Assembly: GCF_002261215.1 (NCBI RefSeq)
Contig: NZ_NEVS01000004.1
Coordinates: 4,464,001-4,528,000, forward strand
DNA from: Bordetella genomosp. 11
Lineage (GTDB): Bacteria > Pseudomonadota > Gammaproteobacteria > Burkholderiales > Burkholderiaceae_B
Direction: 5' to 3'
Length of the DNA: 64,000 nt
Positions 16,059 through 25,067 of the stretch are shown here, piece by piece. A program made the position numbers and the translations under genes. Numbering within the stretch: the stretch's first letter is position 1; every line of letters starts with the position of its first letter. The notes under the pieces were generated by a model, which saw nothing but the letters and a program-made list of their open reading frames with translations, did no database searches and was not told the DNA's origin.

Positions 16059-17378
16059 CTACTGCAGCCAGCGCTTCACGATATCGACCATGCGGCCGAA
16101 AAAGCCCGCGCGTTCCACGGATTCGCGCACGACCAGCGGCTCGGTGCGCAGGGTCTTGCCGTCCAGGGTCAGGCGCAGCGTGCCCACGCGCTGGCCTTTT
16201 TCCAGCGGCGCGACGAGCGGATCGGTGCGCTCGGCCACCGGCTTGACGTCCGCGGCCTTGCCGCGCGGCACGGCGATCCAGACCGGGGCCGGAGGACCCA
16301 GCTTGGCGGTCTCGACCTTGCCTTCCCAGACGCGCGCGTCCAGCGCCGGCTGGTTGTTGTCGAACAGCTTGACGGTATCGAAGTTCTGGAAGCTCCAGTT
16401 CAGCAGCTTGAGGCTTTCCTCCGCCCGCGTGGACTCGCTATCGGCCCCGACCATCACCGTCAGCACGCGGCGGTCGCCGCGCAGGGCGGTGGCGACCAGG
16501 CAATAGCCCGCCGATTCGGTGTGCCCGGTCTTCATGCCGTCCACCGAGGGATCGGCCCACAACAGCCGGTTGCGATTGGGCTGGTTGATCTTGTTGTAGG
16601 TGAAGGCCCGCTGCTTGTAGTAGTGGAAGTAATCGGGATGATCGGTGATCAGGTGCGTGGCGATCGTCGCCAGGTCGCGTACCGTCGTGGTGTGCTGGGG
16701 ATCCGGCAGGCCGGTGGCGTTGACGAAATGCGAGCCCTTCATGCCCAGGCGTTCGGCTTCCTGGTTCATCAAGGTCGCGAAGGCGCTTTCGCTGCCGGCC
16801 ACGGCCTCGGCCAGTGCCACCGAGGCATCGTTGCCGGACTGGACGATCACGCCCTGCAGCAGCTCGTCCACCGTGACGGGCTTGCGCGGCTCGATGAACA
16901 TGCGCGAACCGCCCGTGCGCCAGGCATGCTCGGACACCGGCACCTGCTGGTCCAGCGTCAGGCGCTTTTCGTCGAGGGCATTGAAGACCACATACGCGGT
17001 CATGATCTTGGTCAGGGATGCCGGTTCGACTTGCTGGTCGGGGTTGGACCCCGCCAGCACCTGGCCGCTATTGACGTCCACGGAAATCCAGGCCCGCGCG
17101 GCGATTGCCGGGGCGGGCACCGGAGACACCGCGGAGACCGGCGAGATGCCATTGGCGTCCGCGTTGGCCACCTGCGAGGGGGACGCCCCCGATGGCGTCG
17201 TCGCCGCCTGGGTGGGATTGGTTGCCGGGGCAGGCGCCGCCGCCTTGGCCGCCGGTTTGCCCGCTGTCTGCGCCCAGGTTGCCGGCGCTCCCATCGCCAG
17301 CGCCGCGGTCAACGTGCCGGCGACGAGGCGCCGTCCAACGGTTGAAGAGGAAAAACGGGGCAAACGCGGAATCGTCAT
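16059..17378 (-). CDS. dacC: D-alanyl-D-alanine carboxypeptidase (PBP5/6 family)
   Basis: 439 residues from ATG 17378 (an upstream in-frame start at 17423 is possible). A signal peptide ends ATWA before QTAG. An Ala/Pro-rich linker of about 55 residues (about 38-92) separates it from the enzyme. Penicillin-binding motifs: S121-L-T-K124 nucleophile box, S181-G-N183, K283-T-G285. The C-terminal PBP5_C domain and the final amphipathic helix (GRMVDIVKRWLQ) for membrane anchoring are present. It trims D-Ala from peptidoglycan stem peptides. It could equally be called dacA. Confidence 0.92.
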   Translation of the reverse strand: MTIPRLPRFSSSTVGRRLVAGTLTAALAMGAPATWAQTAGKPAAKAAAPAPATNPTQAATTPSGASPSQVANADANGISPVSAVSPVPAPAIAARAWISVDVNSGQVLAGSNPDQQVEPASLTKIMTAYVVFNALDEKRLTLDQQVPVSEHAWRTGGSRMFIEPRKPVTVDELLQGVIVQSGNDASVALAEAVAGSESAFATLMNQEAERLGMKGSHFVNATGLPDPQHTTTVRDLATIATHLITDHPDYFHYYKQRAFTYNKINQPNRNRLLWADPSVDGMKTGHTESAGYCLVATALRGDRRVLTVMVGADSESTRAEESLKLLNWSFQNFDTVKLFDNNQPALDARVWEGKVETAKLGPPAPVWIAVPRGKAADVKPVAERTDPLVAPLEKGQRVGTLRLTLDGKTLRTEPLVVRESVERAGFFGRMVDIVKRWLQ

Positions 17379-17741
17379 CGGCAAAGTCGGGAGGGTCGGG
17401 GGATGGGCGTGGAAACCGCACAATTATAGGCAGGCCGGGTAAACGGAATACCCGGGAAAGCCTGTCTGCATGCCGTCGAACATGCAACGCCATGCAACTT
17501 CCAAAACAAACATTTACAACCGGAAGCCTTACAGTACGATCGCCCGTGCGGCGGCGCGCGACACTGCCGGAAGAAGGTAGCGGGGTGTCGCGCGCAAGAA
17601 ACGCGCGCGTGTGCGGCGCGCGACACTTGTATTGGAATAGATACATTCTTGTTACTATGCTGAGCCAACCGACCTAAGCCGTTTCCGTCAGCCGGCCGAC
17701 TTCGGCCCCAGTGCAGTTTCACATCCTGCAGTCGACCATTC
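17379..17741. other. 363-bp divergent intergenic region with repeated GC-rich element
   Basis: This gap separates the divergent dacC and GGDEF-EAL genes. It holds GCGCGCGACAC at 17554-17564 and 17616-17626 (direct) and its reverse complement GTGTCGCGCGC at 17585-17595. The flanking bases extend the direct copies to 15 bp (17551-17565 and 17613-17627). A possible promoter for the downstream gene is TTGGAA at 17632-17637 and TACTAT at 17653-17658. The three spaced copies resemble operator sites, but no regulator can be named. Confidence 0.6.
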
Positions 17742-19235
17742 ATGAGCGGCACCTATCTCGTTGGGACGGTTCTTTTGTCCCTTATCGTCGTGGCGCTGGC
17801 CGCGTATACCGCCGTATTGGCCTCGCGGTACGCGGCATCGCGGCGTTCGCTGGACGGCTCGCTGCGCGAGGTCAGCATCGCCTTGCAGCGCCTGGCCACC
17901 ACGGACATGCTGACCGAACTGCCCAACCGCACCGCGCTGGCCGGGTCCACCGACATGGCCATTACGCGCGCGCGCCATACGGGCAATGAATTCGCGCTGC
18001 TGCTGATGGACCTGGATGGCTTCAAGCACATCAACGATTCGCTGGGCCACAGCATCGGCGATGGCATGCTGCAATCCTTCGCGCGGCGGCTGCGTGCCTG
18101 CGTGCGGGGCGAAGACACCGTCGGGCGCCTGGGCGGTGACGAGTTCGTCGTCCTCGTCGAAGGCCTGAACAGCCGCGAGGGCGCCGCCCGCGTGGCGCAG
18201 GCCGTCAATACGGCCATGCGCGACGATCTGACATTCCAGGGCATGACGCTGCGGCTTACCGCCAGCATCGGCATCGCCATGTTCCCGCACGACGGCGAAG
18301 ACGTCGAAACGCTGATGAAGAACGCCGACATCGCGATGTACGGCGCGAAGGAACATGGCCGCAACGGCTTTCGCTTCTACGAACCGCACATGGGCGAAAG
18401 CTACCGGCGCATGCTGATGATGCAGCAGGGGCTGAACGATGCGCTTATCAGCGAACAGCTCAGCCTGGACTACCAGCCGGAATTCGCCGACGGCGGCCAC
18501 CGCGTGACCGCCGCCGAAGCGCTGCTGCGCTGGAGCCATCCGCGCCTGGGCGCCGTGCCGCCGGGCGAATTCATTCCCGTCGCGGAACGCTCGGGCCAAA
18601 TCATCGAAATCGGATTCTGGGTCATGCGCACGGTATGTCGGCATATGAAGCGCTGGGACGCCCGCGGCCTGCCCTCCTTGAAGGTGTCGATCAATCTATC
18701 GACCAAGCAGTTGTCGCATCCAGACTTCGTCGAGCGCATGGTCGCCATCGCGCACGAGGAAGGCGTACCGCCGACCCGCCTGGTCTTCGAGATCACGGAA
18801 TCCGTCGCCATGCAGGATGCGGAGCTCAGTTCGCGCGTCATCCGCGCTTTCCGCGGACACGGCTTCGGCATCGCCATCGACGATTTCGGCACCGGCTATT
18901 CCAGCCTGGCCTATCTACAGCAGTTCCGCGCGCAGCAATTGAAGATCGACCGATTCTTCACGCAAGGGCTGGACACCCACGGCGAGGAAGGGCGCGCCAT
19001 CGTGGCGGCCATTCTGGCCATGGCGCACACGCTGAACATGGAAGTCGTCGCGGAAGGCGTCGAAACCACGACGCAATTGAACGCCCTGCGGGCACTCTCT
19101 TGCGACCAAATGCAAGGCTATCTCCTGAAGCGCCCCATGCCGCTCGCGGCTTTTGAATTTTTCCTCGAAAGCCTGTGCAACCCTGTCCCGGCGCTCGGTA
19201 CATCGCTGGAAGGCGGCCTGCCCGCTCGCCCCTGA
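17742..19235 (+). CDS. GGDEF-EAL cyclic-di-GMP signalling protein
   Basis: 497 residues. One membrane helix (about 5-30) is followed by a GGDEF domain (about 50-215) and an EAL domain (about 225-480). The cyclase motif GGDEF is intact at 131-135 and the inhibitory site RGED at 122-125 lies five residues before it. The EAL motif (A-E-A-L at about 258-261), NLSTKQL, DDFGTGYSSL and the KIDRFF lysine are all present, so both synthesis and hydrolysis of c-di-GMP are possible. The sequence of the N-terminal helix (VALAAYTAVLASRY) looks like the first helix of an MHYT sensor domain whose remainder is missing. Confidence 0.9.
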   Translation: MSGTYLVGTVLLSLIVVALAAYTAVLASRYAASRRSLDGSLREVSIALQRLATTDMLTELPNRTALAGSTDMAITRARHTGNEFALLLMDLDGFKHINDSLGHSIGDGMLQSFARRLRACVRGEDTVGRLGGDEFVVLVEGLNSREGAARVAQAVNTAMRDDLTFQGMTLRLTASIGIAMFPHDGEDVETLMKNADIAMYGAKEHGRNGFRFYEPHMGESYRRMLMMQQGLNDALISEQLSLDYQPEFADGGHRVTAAEALLRWSHPRLGAVPPGEFIPVAERSGQIIEIGFWVMRTVCRHMKRWDARGLPSLKVSINLSTKQLSHPDFVERMVAIAHEEGVPPTRLVFEITESVAMQDAELSSRVIRAFRGHGFGIAIDDFGTGYSSLAYLQQFRAQQLKIDRFFTQGLDTHGEEGRAIVAAILAMAHTLNMEVVAEGVETTTQLNALRALSCDQMQGYLLKRPMPLAAFEFFLESLCNPVPALGTSLEGGLPARP

Positions 19236-19379
19236 CATCGTTCGGGGGCATTGCCCGTCGCGAGGCGGCGGGGAATTCCATTCCACGGGTTTCTCCTTAA
19301 GGGACGCTGCGTCAATTTATTTGTACGATTGCGAGGACAAAGAAACAAACGCACCACGGACCTGACCGGGAGGGGCCCT

Positions 19380-20741
19380 ATGGACGCGTATGACGTGCAG
19401 GATGCGATCGATCGCTGGACGATACGCTATCCGCCGGGGGCAGCGCGCCGGACGGCACGCCCGCCGATCGCGCACGCGCAGGGCCCGATCATTCACGACA
19501 CCGCCGGTGCACGCTATCTGGACTTCGGCTCCAACCCGACGGGCGCGATCCTCGGCCACAACCATCCCCGTTATATCGAGGCGGTGCGACGGCGCCTGCA
19601 TACAGTCGGCGACGATACCTTCCTCGACCAGGACGCATTGCTGCTGCACTGCCGCCTGGGAGAAATCCTGACACCGCCGCTGCAGAAATCGCTGCTTGTC
19701 CCGCATGGGGACGCCGCTTTGCGCGTCGCGGCCGGCATGGCCCGCGCCGTCACCGGAGGCGCCGATATCATCGCGGTATCCGCCACGCATGACGGCGCGG
19801 TGTGCTTCACGCGGCCGGCCACGGCTGCATCGCATCCGGGCAACCTCCCGGTTACGGGCGTATCCGAAGCGCATGGCACGGCTGGCGTCTGTCCCGACCC
19901 CGCGCAATGCGCCTGCGGCGCGCAAGGTGGCCTGCAACCGTGCCCGTGGGCGGCATTCGAGGCCACGGTGGCCGCGTGCGAACGGCGCCCCGCCGCGCTG
20001 CTTATGAAATCCTTCGCCGGCGGCGCGTTCGGTGCGGGGGCTGGCTGGGCGCCCGTCCTGCGGCGCCTTTGCCATCAGTACGGCATGCTGTTGATCGTCG
20101 ACGAGACCGCGACGGGCTACGGCAGGACAGGGCGAATGTGGGGGCACCAGCATGACGATGTCGTCCCGGACATCCTTATCGCATCGGCGCGCTTCGGGGC
20201 AGGCCAGTCCATCGATGTGGTCTGCACCGCACCCGATATCGCGGAACAGGTACGCGCCTGCGACAACGGGGTACTGGACCTTGCGTGGCACGATCCCGTT
20301 GCCTGCATCGCGGCCGTCACGACGATCGACATCGTGCGGGAAGAGGAACTGGTCTCGCGCGCGGCGGCGATAGGCGAATACCTGAAGACACGCCTGGGCA
20401 CGATGGCGGCCGATAAGCCGATGATCGCCGCGGTCCACGGCCGGGGAGCGATGTATGCGATCGAGCTATCGGCCGGCTGGGCCGCCGGAAACCACGTGCA
20501 CCAGCTCGGCCAGGAAGTGGTACAGGCATGCCGCGACAAGGGATTGCTGCTGCGCGAGCCGGCCGGCGACGATTCGGACCGCATCGTCCGCGTGGCCCCG
20601 CCCATGGTCAGCACCGAAACACAACTCGATGAAGGACTGGATATCCTCGACCGCGTCCTGCGCGATATCGCCGCCGCACCCCGTGCGTCCGCGGCCTCAC
20701 GGCCAGGCGCGCGCGAGCCGGGTCAGCACCAGCTGTCGTAA
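19380..20741 (+). CDS. Class III aminotransferase-fold protein lacking the PLP lysine
   Basis: 453 residues; ATG 19380 follows GGGAGGGG. The fold resembles 2,2-dialkylglycine decarboxylase/omega-transaminases: YLDFGSNPTGAILGHNHPR at the N-terminus, VDETATGYGRTGRMWG with the PLP-pyridine Asp D241, and IVRVAPPMVST near the end with the carboxylate Arg. At the Schiff-base position, where relatives read LSKTLGAG, it has ASARFGAG, so Lys is replaced by A270. The phosphate-binding Gly/Ser/Glu stretch (LVPHGDAALRVAAG) is also divergent. The frame is intact. It may not be a transaminase. Its 3' end overlaps the convergent hydrolase gene by 45 bases. Confidence 0.75.
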   Translation: MDAYDVQDAIDRWTIRYPPGAARRTARPPIAHAQGPIIHDTAGARYLDFGSNPTGAILGHNHPRYIEAVRRRLHTVGDDTFLDQDALLLHCRLGEILTPPLQKSLLVPHGDAALRVAAGMARAVTGGADIIAVSATHDGAVCFTRPATAASHPGNLPVTGVSEAHGTAGVCPDPAQCACGAQGGLQPCPWAAFEATVAACERRPAALLMKSFAGGAFGAGAGWAPVLRRLCHQYGMLLIVDETATGYGRTGRMWGHQHDDVVPDILIASARFGAGQSIDVVCTAPDIAEQVRACDNGVLDLAWHDPVACIAAVTTIDIVREEELVSRAAAIGEYLKTRLGTMAADKPMIAAVHGRGAMYAIELSAGWAAGNHVHQLGQEVVQACRDKGLLLREPAGDDSDRIVRVAPPMVSTETQLDEGLDILDRVLRDIAAAPRASAASRPGAREPGQHQLS

Positions 20742-21347
20742 TAGCAGCAGCTTGCCGTGGAAGAAGTGCGTGGCGCCCGGGATGACCACCACCGGCACGG
20801 AACGGTCCCGCGTCCAATCGAAGAGCTCGACCAGGGGCACGACCTCGTCCTGCTCCCCATGGACGATCAGCGTGTCGTCCGGCAGCGCCACGTCGCGGAA
20901 TTGGAAGCGCCACACCGCGGCGCCCGCCAAAACCAGCGCCGACGGCCGCGCCATGCCGCTATCGGCCAATGCGGCATCCAACTGCGCGGCAACCGCGGTA
21001 CCGAAGGAAAAGCCGGCCAGGGCCCAGGGCGCGGCGGCCAGCCCGGGCTCCCGTTCCAGCCATTGCGCGACCAGCTCGCGCATATCTTCGGTTTCGCCGC
21101 GCGCCTTGTCGAATTCCCCCGCCGACGCGCGCACGCCGCGAAAATCCGGCCGTAGCGCCACCAATCCCTGCTGCACGCACGCCCGCGCAATCGTCGTCAC
21201 GACCTTGTTATCGCGCGTGCCCTCGTGCAACGGATGCGGGTGCAGCACCAGCGCCCAGCCGGACGGCGCGCCGTCCGGCCAATCCACGGCGCAATCGATG
21301 GGGCCGGCCAGGCCATTGAACTGGACAATCTCGGTACGGGCGGACAT
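20697..21347 (-). CDS. Alpha/beta hydrolase (COG2945 type)
   Basis: 216-residue soluble hydrolase. The N-terminal WALVLHPHPLHEGTRDNKVV is characteristic of the COG2945 family. A catalytic triad can be proposed: Ser in GFSFGT, Asp in HGEQDEVVP, His in PGATHFFHG. The substrate is unknown. It starts 14 bases beyond the lipoprotein gene end at 21361, same strand, so it may be the last gene of the Mla-like operon. Its C-terminal 45 bases overlap the convergent aminotransferase-like gene. Confidence 0.85.
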   Translation of the reverse strand: MSARTEIVQFNGLAGPIDCAVDWPDGAPSGWALVLHPHPLHEGTRDNKVVTTIARACVQQGLVALRPDFRGVRASAGEFDKARGETEDMRELVAQWLEREPGLAAAPWALAGFSFGTAVAAQLDAALADSGMARPSALVLAGAAVWRFQFRDVALPDDTLIVHGEQDEVVPLVELFDWTRDRSVPVVVIPGATHFFHGKLLLLRQLVLTRLARAWP

Positions 21348-21360
21348 TGCGGGGCACTCG

Positions 21361-22152
21361 TCAGGGCAAAGAACGCGATGTTAAACCGGCCGCACCGGCC
21401 GCCGGCGCCAGGGCCGATGTCGAGGTCGAGGTCGATGCCGCCAGGCTTCGTTCCAGCCAGACGGAAAGATCGCCCGCCGCCATGTCCGTCGCGGTACGCA
21501 GGGCTTGCACGCCCCCTTGCGCGTCCTGGCTGGGCGCGGTCGCCGCGCGTGCCAAGCGAAGAGAATCGACTACGCGCCGGTCCCGCACCAGGACCGCCTG
21601 AAGCGCGACCTGTCCCGAACTGGACTTGCCGTCCGGCGTGTAGACCTGCTCGAAGCGGGTCAACGTCACCTGCAGCACGGGCGCGCGGGGATCGACGCCA
21701 TCCTGCACCACCGGCCCCACCGCGGACAGCCGGTCGATCACACGCTGCTGCACGAGCTGCGACGGCGGCGCGGCCCAGCGATACGTCGCATAGGAATGCG
21801 GACTGGCGCTATCGCCGACGCGCCAGATCACACCGGTATCCGTCAGCATCTGCGCGGCGGAAAAACTGACCGCCACGGCCTCGCGGCGCGTGGCCTGGCC
21901 GCCGGACGACTCCGTGGAAGTGCCTGACGATCCCGCCAGGCTGCCTGGCGGCATCGCGCCGCCCGCCGACGCCGAGGCCCCGGACGGCAGCGCCGCGGAC
22001 GCGCCTGGCGCCGGACCCAGATCGAACAACTGCGCCGGCGGGCTCGTGCGCCCCAGGCTGCATCCGCCCAGCGCCACGGCCAGGCCCAGCACCGCGGGCA
22101 GCGAACGCCAGGCACCCCATCGTCGGGCATGGCGGGTCATCTGCGGGTTCAT
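21361..22152 (-). CDS. ABC-type transport auxiliary lipoprotein (PqiC-like)
   Basis: 263 residues. A lipoprotein signal ends in the lipobox LGGC (AVALGGCSLG). The mature part (SPPAQLFDLGPAP..., VAVSFSAAQMLTDTGVIWRV..., LVQQRVIDRL) matches the PF03886 auxiliary lipoprotein family that accompanies MCE transporters. Its start codon overlaps the MCE gene stop as ATGA. It probably sits on the outer or inner membrane periplasmic face and assists lipid transfer. A glycine/serine/proline-rich insert lies after the N-terminus (about 50-85). Confidence 0.88.
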   Translation of the reverse strand: MNPQMTRHARRWGAWRSLPAVLGLAVALGGCSLGRTSPPAQLFDLGPAPGASAALPSGASASAGGAMPPGSLAGSSGTSTESSGGQATRREAVAVSFSAAQMLTDTGVIWRVGDSASPHSYATYRWAAPPSQLVQQRVIDRLSAVGPVVQDGVDPRAPVLQVTLTRFEQVYTPDGKSSSGQVALQAVLVRDRRVVDSLRLARAATAPSQDAQGGVQALRTATDMAAGDLSVWLERSLAASTSTSTSALAPAAGAAGLTSRSLP

Positions 22153-23102
22153 TGTCCTCTCCCAAATCCTTCGAAGCCGGCCTCGCCCGGTCCGGGCCGC
22201 GGCGGCGGCGCCCCGAAAATAATCGACTGCGGCGTATCGCCGACGCGCCGCACGGTGGTGGACACGCCGCGCGCGGTGGCGCTGACCTGGTTCGCCATGC
22301 CGCTGACGGCCGGCAGGGTGTCGTTGGACAGGCGCGAAGCGGCATAGGCGATCTCGCGCAGGCTGCGCGTGGCCATCACCAGCGGCCCATCCGGCGCATC
22401 CAGGCGCGCAACCGCGACGCGCGCCTGCTGCGCCAGCGCCGAAATATCGCGCGCCGCCCCTTGCGCCTGCCTCGACGTTTCGCCCAGGTTGTCGATCAGG
22501 GGCCCGACCTTCGCCACCAGCGGACGCAGCTGCGCGCTCGCGTCCTTCAGCGAGGCCGACACCGTGGCCGCATCCCGCAAGGCGGACTGCAAGGCCTGCA
22601 GGTTCTGGTCGTTAAGGAGGACAGCCAGCTGGCCCGAGATCTTTTCCAGGTTGCCGACGATATTGCCGCCGCCGAGCGAAAGCCGCTCGAACAGGCCAGG
22701 ACGCAGCGGAATGACTGGCAAGGCATCGCCCTGGCGCTCCAGCCGCACCCGCGAACTGCCGTCGTCGCGCAGATCGATATTGGCCAGGCCCGTAATCCCC
22801 TGCACGCCCAGCTCCGCCCAGGTCGCCTCGGTAATCGGCACACTGGGCGCCACGCCGATGCGGATGCGCACACGGCCCGGCACGTTGGGATCGAAGCTCA
22901 ACCCCTGGACCTTGCCCGCGGGCACGCCCTGGTAGCGCACCGGCGATTGCGCCGACAGCCCGCTCACCGCCGTATTGGAAATGATCTCGTACTCGGTCAA
23001 GGTGGCGCGATCACGGTTGATCACCAGGGCAATCAACAGCACGGCCGCCAGCAGCACCAGCGTAAACGCACCCGCCAGCAGCGCATGGCTACGGCTTTCC
23101 AT
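22149..23102 (-). CDS. MlaD-family MCE substrate-binding protein
   Basis: 317 residues. One N-terminal transmembrane anchor (LLAGAFTLVLLAAVLLIALVI) is followed by an MCE domain (about 40-115) containing VRYQGVPAGKVQGLSFDP and GVQGITGLANIDL. A long helical periplasmic part then carries repeated polar heptads typical of MCE tunnel proteins. It would form the hydrophobic tunnel moving lipids between membranes. It overlaps the ATPase gene by 14 bases and the lipoprotein gene by 4. Confidence 0.9.
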   Translation of the reverse strand: MESRSHALLAGAFTLVLLAAVLLIALVINRDRATLTEYEIISNTAVSGLSAQSPVRYQGVPAGKVQGLSFDPNVPGRVRIRIGVAPSVPITEATWAELGVQGITGLANIDLRDDGSSRVRLERQGDALPVIPLRPGLFERLSLGGGNIVGNLEKISGQLAVLLNDQNLQALQSALRDAATVSASLKDASAQLRPLVAKVGPLIDNLGETSRQAQGAARDISALAQQARVAVARLDAPDGPLVMATRSLREIAYAASRLSNDTLPAVSGMANQVSATARGVSTTVRRVGDTPQSIIFGAPPPRPGPGEAGFEGFGRGQ

Positions 23103-23934
23103 ACATCAACTCCTTTGGAGCCAGGTCACCAAGCGCCCGGCGGCCTCGCTCGCCCAGGAAGAAAGCTTGGATAAAGGGATGATTCACTTGCAGGATTTCC
23201 TGCAAGGTATCGCAGGCAATGACATGCTTGTCGGCCAGGACCGCGACGCGCGAGGACAGCTCCACCAGCGTATCGAGGTCATGGGTCACCATCAGTACCG
23301 TGAAATGCAGCTGCTTGTGCAGATTGCGCACCAGGTCGACGAACTCATCGGACCGCTGCGGATCCAGGCCGGCCGTCGGCTCGTCCAGGAACAGCAACTG
23401 CGGATCCAGCGACAAGGCACGCGCCAGCGCCACGCGCTTGACCATCCCGCCGGAAAGATCGGCGGGCCGCTTGTGCGCATCGTCGGCCGACAGACCCACC
23501 ATCTCCAGCCGGCACATCACCACGTCCTGCACCAGCGCTTCCGGGATCGTGCGCAATTCGCGCAGCGGCAGGGCGACGTTGTCGAACACCGACAACGCCG
23601 AGAACAAGGCGCCGGCCTGGAAAAGCACGCCCCATCGCCGCGCCAGCTTGCCGCATTCCATCGAGCTCATTTCCGAGACCGGCATGCCCATGACGGTAAC
23701 CTTGCCCGCGGCCGGCGTTTCCAGGCCCATGATCTGCCGCAGCAACACCGTCTTGCCGGAGCCGGACCCGCCCACCAGCGTCAGGATCTCGCCGGGATAG
23801 ACCGTCAGGTCCAGGTCCTCGTGCACGACATGGTCGCCGAACGCCGTCTTCAGGCCCACCACCGAGATGATGGGCGCCACGGTCAGCGCTTCATCCTTGA
23901 ACAAATGCCGCTGTTGAGAGATATCGTCTTTCAT
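23089..23934 (-). CDS. MlaF-like ATP-binding protein of lipid ABC transporter
   Basis: 281 residues. Walker A VGGSGSGKTVLL, signature LSGGMVKRVALARAL and Walker B LLFLDEPTAGLDP are clear; the SGGM form of the signature is typical of MlaF-type ATPases. The start ATG at 23934 overlaps the permease stop as ATGA. Partner of the adjacent MlaE-like permease. Confidence 0.92.
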   Translation of the reverse strand: MKDDISQQRHLFKDEALTVAPIISVVGLKTAFGDHVVHEDLDLTVYPGEILTLVGGSGSGKTVLLRQIMGLETPAAGKVTVMGMPVSEMSSMECGKLARRWGVLFQAGALFSALSVFDNVALPLRELRTIPEALVQDVVMCRLEMVGLSADDAHKRPADLSGGMVKRVALARALSLDPQLLFLDEPTAGLDPQRSDEFVDLVRNLHKQLHFTVLMVTHDLDTLVELSSRVAVLADKHVIACDTLQEILQVNHPFIQAFFLGERGRRALGDLAPKELMYGKP

Positions 23935-25067
23935 AAAGCCACCCCGCTCAGCATCACGGCGTACAAGGCGTCGACCAGGATCACACCGGTGATGGAAGTC
24001 ACCACGGACGTCGTCGTGCGGCGGCCGAGGCTTTCCGTATTCGGTTCGATGTTCAGCCCGAAATAGCACGCGACCAGCGCGATCACCACACCGAAGGTCG
24101 CCCCTTTGACCAAGCCGATGCCGTAGTTCGACAGGCTCACCGCGTCCGGCAGCGTATTCAGGAACCAGCCCAGCGACACGCCCAACTGCGCGCGCGCGGC
24201 CAGCATGCCGCCCAGCAGCGCCATCGCATCCGTCCACACCACCAGCAGCGGCATCGACACCGCCAGCGCGACCACGCGCGGCAGGATCAGCCGCTGGCTA
24301 TACGAAATGCCCATCACCGCCATGGCGTCCAGCTCCTGCGTGACGCGCATCACGCCGATCTGCGCCGTGAAGGCGGACCCCGACCGGCCGGCGACCAGGA
24401 TGGCCGCCAGCACCGGCCCCAGCTCGCGCACGATGGACGTCCCCAGCAAGCGCACGATAAAGCGCTCGGCGCCGTAGGTCTGCAACTGCTGCGACGACAG
24501 ATACGAAATCACCACCCCGATCAGGAACCCCACCAACGCGGTAATGCCCAGCGCCTGCGCGCCCGCGCGATAGATCTGCGCGGAGATCTCGCGCCACGGC
24601 GCGCGGGCGGGATTGCGCAGCATCGCGCCCAGATCCAGTATCAGCTGGCCCAGCATGATGATCATCGCGTAGCCATGGCGCGCGCCCACCAGAATGGCCT
24701 CGCCCAGTGTCACGAGCGGAGCCAGGCGGTCTTCCGGCGGCGGGGGTGGCGCGACGACTTCGTGCGGATGGGCAGCCAGGGCGTCGAACACTTCCTTCAA
24801 CCCGGCGGACACCCGCAGCCGTTCCGGCATCCTGTCGCCCCAGGCATGCCAGATCAGGTTGGCACCGACGGTATCCAGGCGGACGATGCCGGTCAGGTCC
24901 CAGCGCGCATCGCGCGCGGCCTGCTCCAGGGCGCGGCAGCGGGACTGGACCTCGCCCGGCCGCGCCAGGGCATGAACGCTCCAGTCGCCGCTCACATAGC
25001 AAACGCCGCCGGAAAGCCGGAAAGGCGACACGGCGGCGGTCGGCGGATTCGGGTGGGTCTGGACCAT
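23931..25067 (-). CDS. MlaE-like permease with N-terminal STAS-like domain
   Basis: 378 residues from ATG 25067. The first 120 residues resemble a STAS domain (FRLSGGVCYVSGDWSVHAL, then LTGIVRLDTVGANL), a fusion known in many MlaE homologues. The remainder is the MlaE permease with about six membrane segments, with RELGPVLAAILVAGRSGSAF as its hallmark. First gene of a four- or five-gene operon (permease, ATPase, MCE protein, lipoprotein, hydrolase). It is a paralogue-type lipid transporter; whether it is the housekeeping Mla system or a second one cannot be told here. Confidence 0.92.
   Translation of the reverse strand: MVQTHPNPPTAAVSPFRLSGGVCYVSGDWSVHALARPGEVQSRCRALEQAARDARWDLTGIVRLDTVGANLIWHAWGDRMPERLRVSAGLKEVFDALAAHPHEVVAPPPPPEDRLAPLVTLGEAILVGARHGYAMIIMLGQLILDLGAMLRNPARAPWREISAQIYRAGAQALGITALVGFLIGVVISYLSSQQLQTYGAERFIVRLLGTSIVRELGPVLAAILVAGRSGSAFTAQIGVMRVTQELDAMAVMGISYSQRLILPRVVALAVSMPLLVVWTDAMALLGGMLAARAQLGVSLGWFLNTLPDAVSLSNYGIGLVKGATFGVVIALVACYFGLNIEPNTESLGRRTTTSVVTSITGVILVDALYAVMLSGVAL

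Noticed and set aside
15747..17345. A 532-codon plus-strand open frame opposite dacC
   Set aside because: Antisense shadow, Arg/Gly/His-rich product without recognisable domain.
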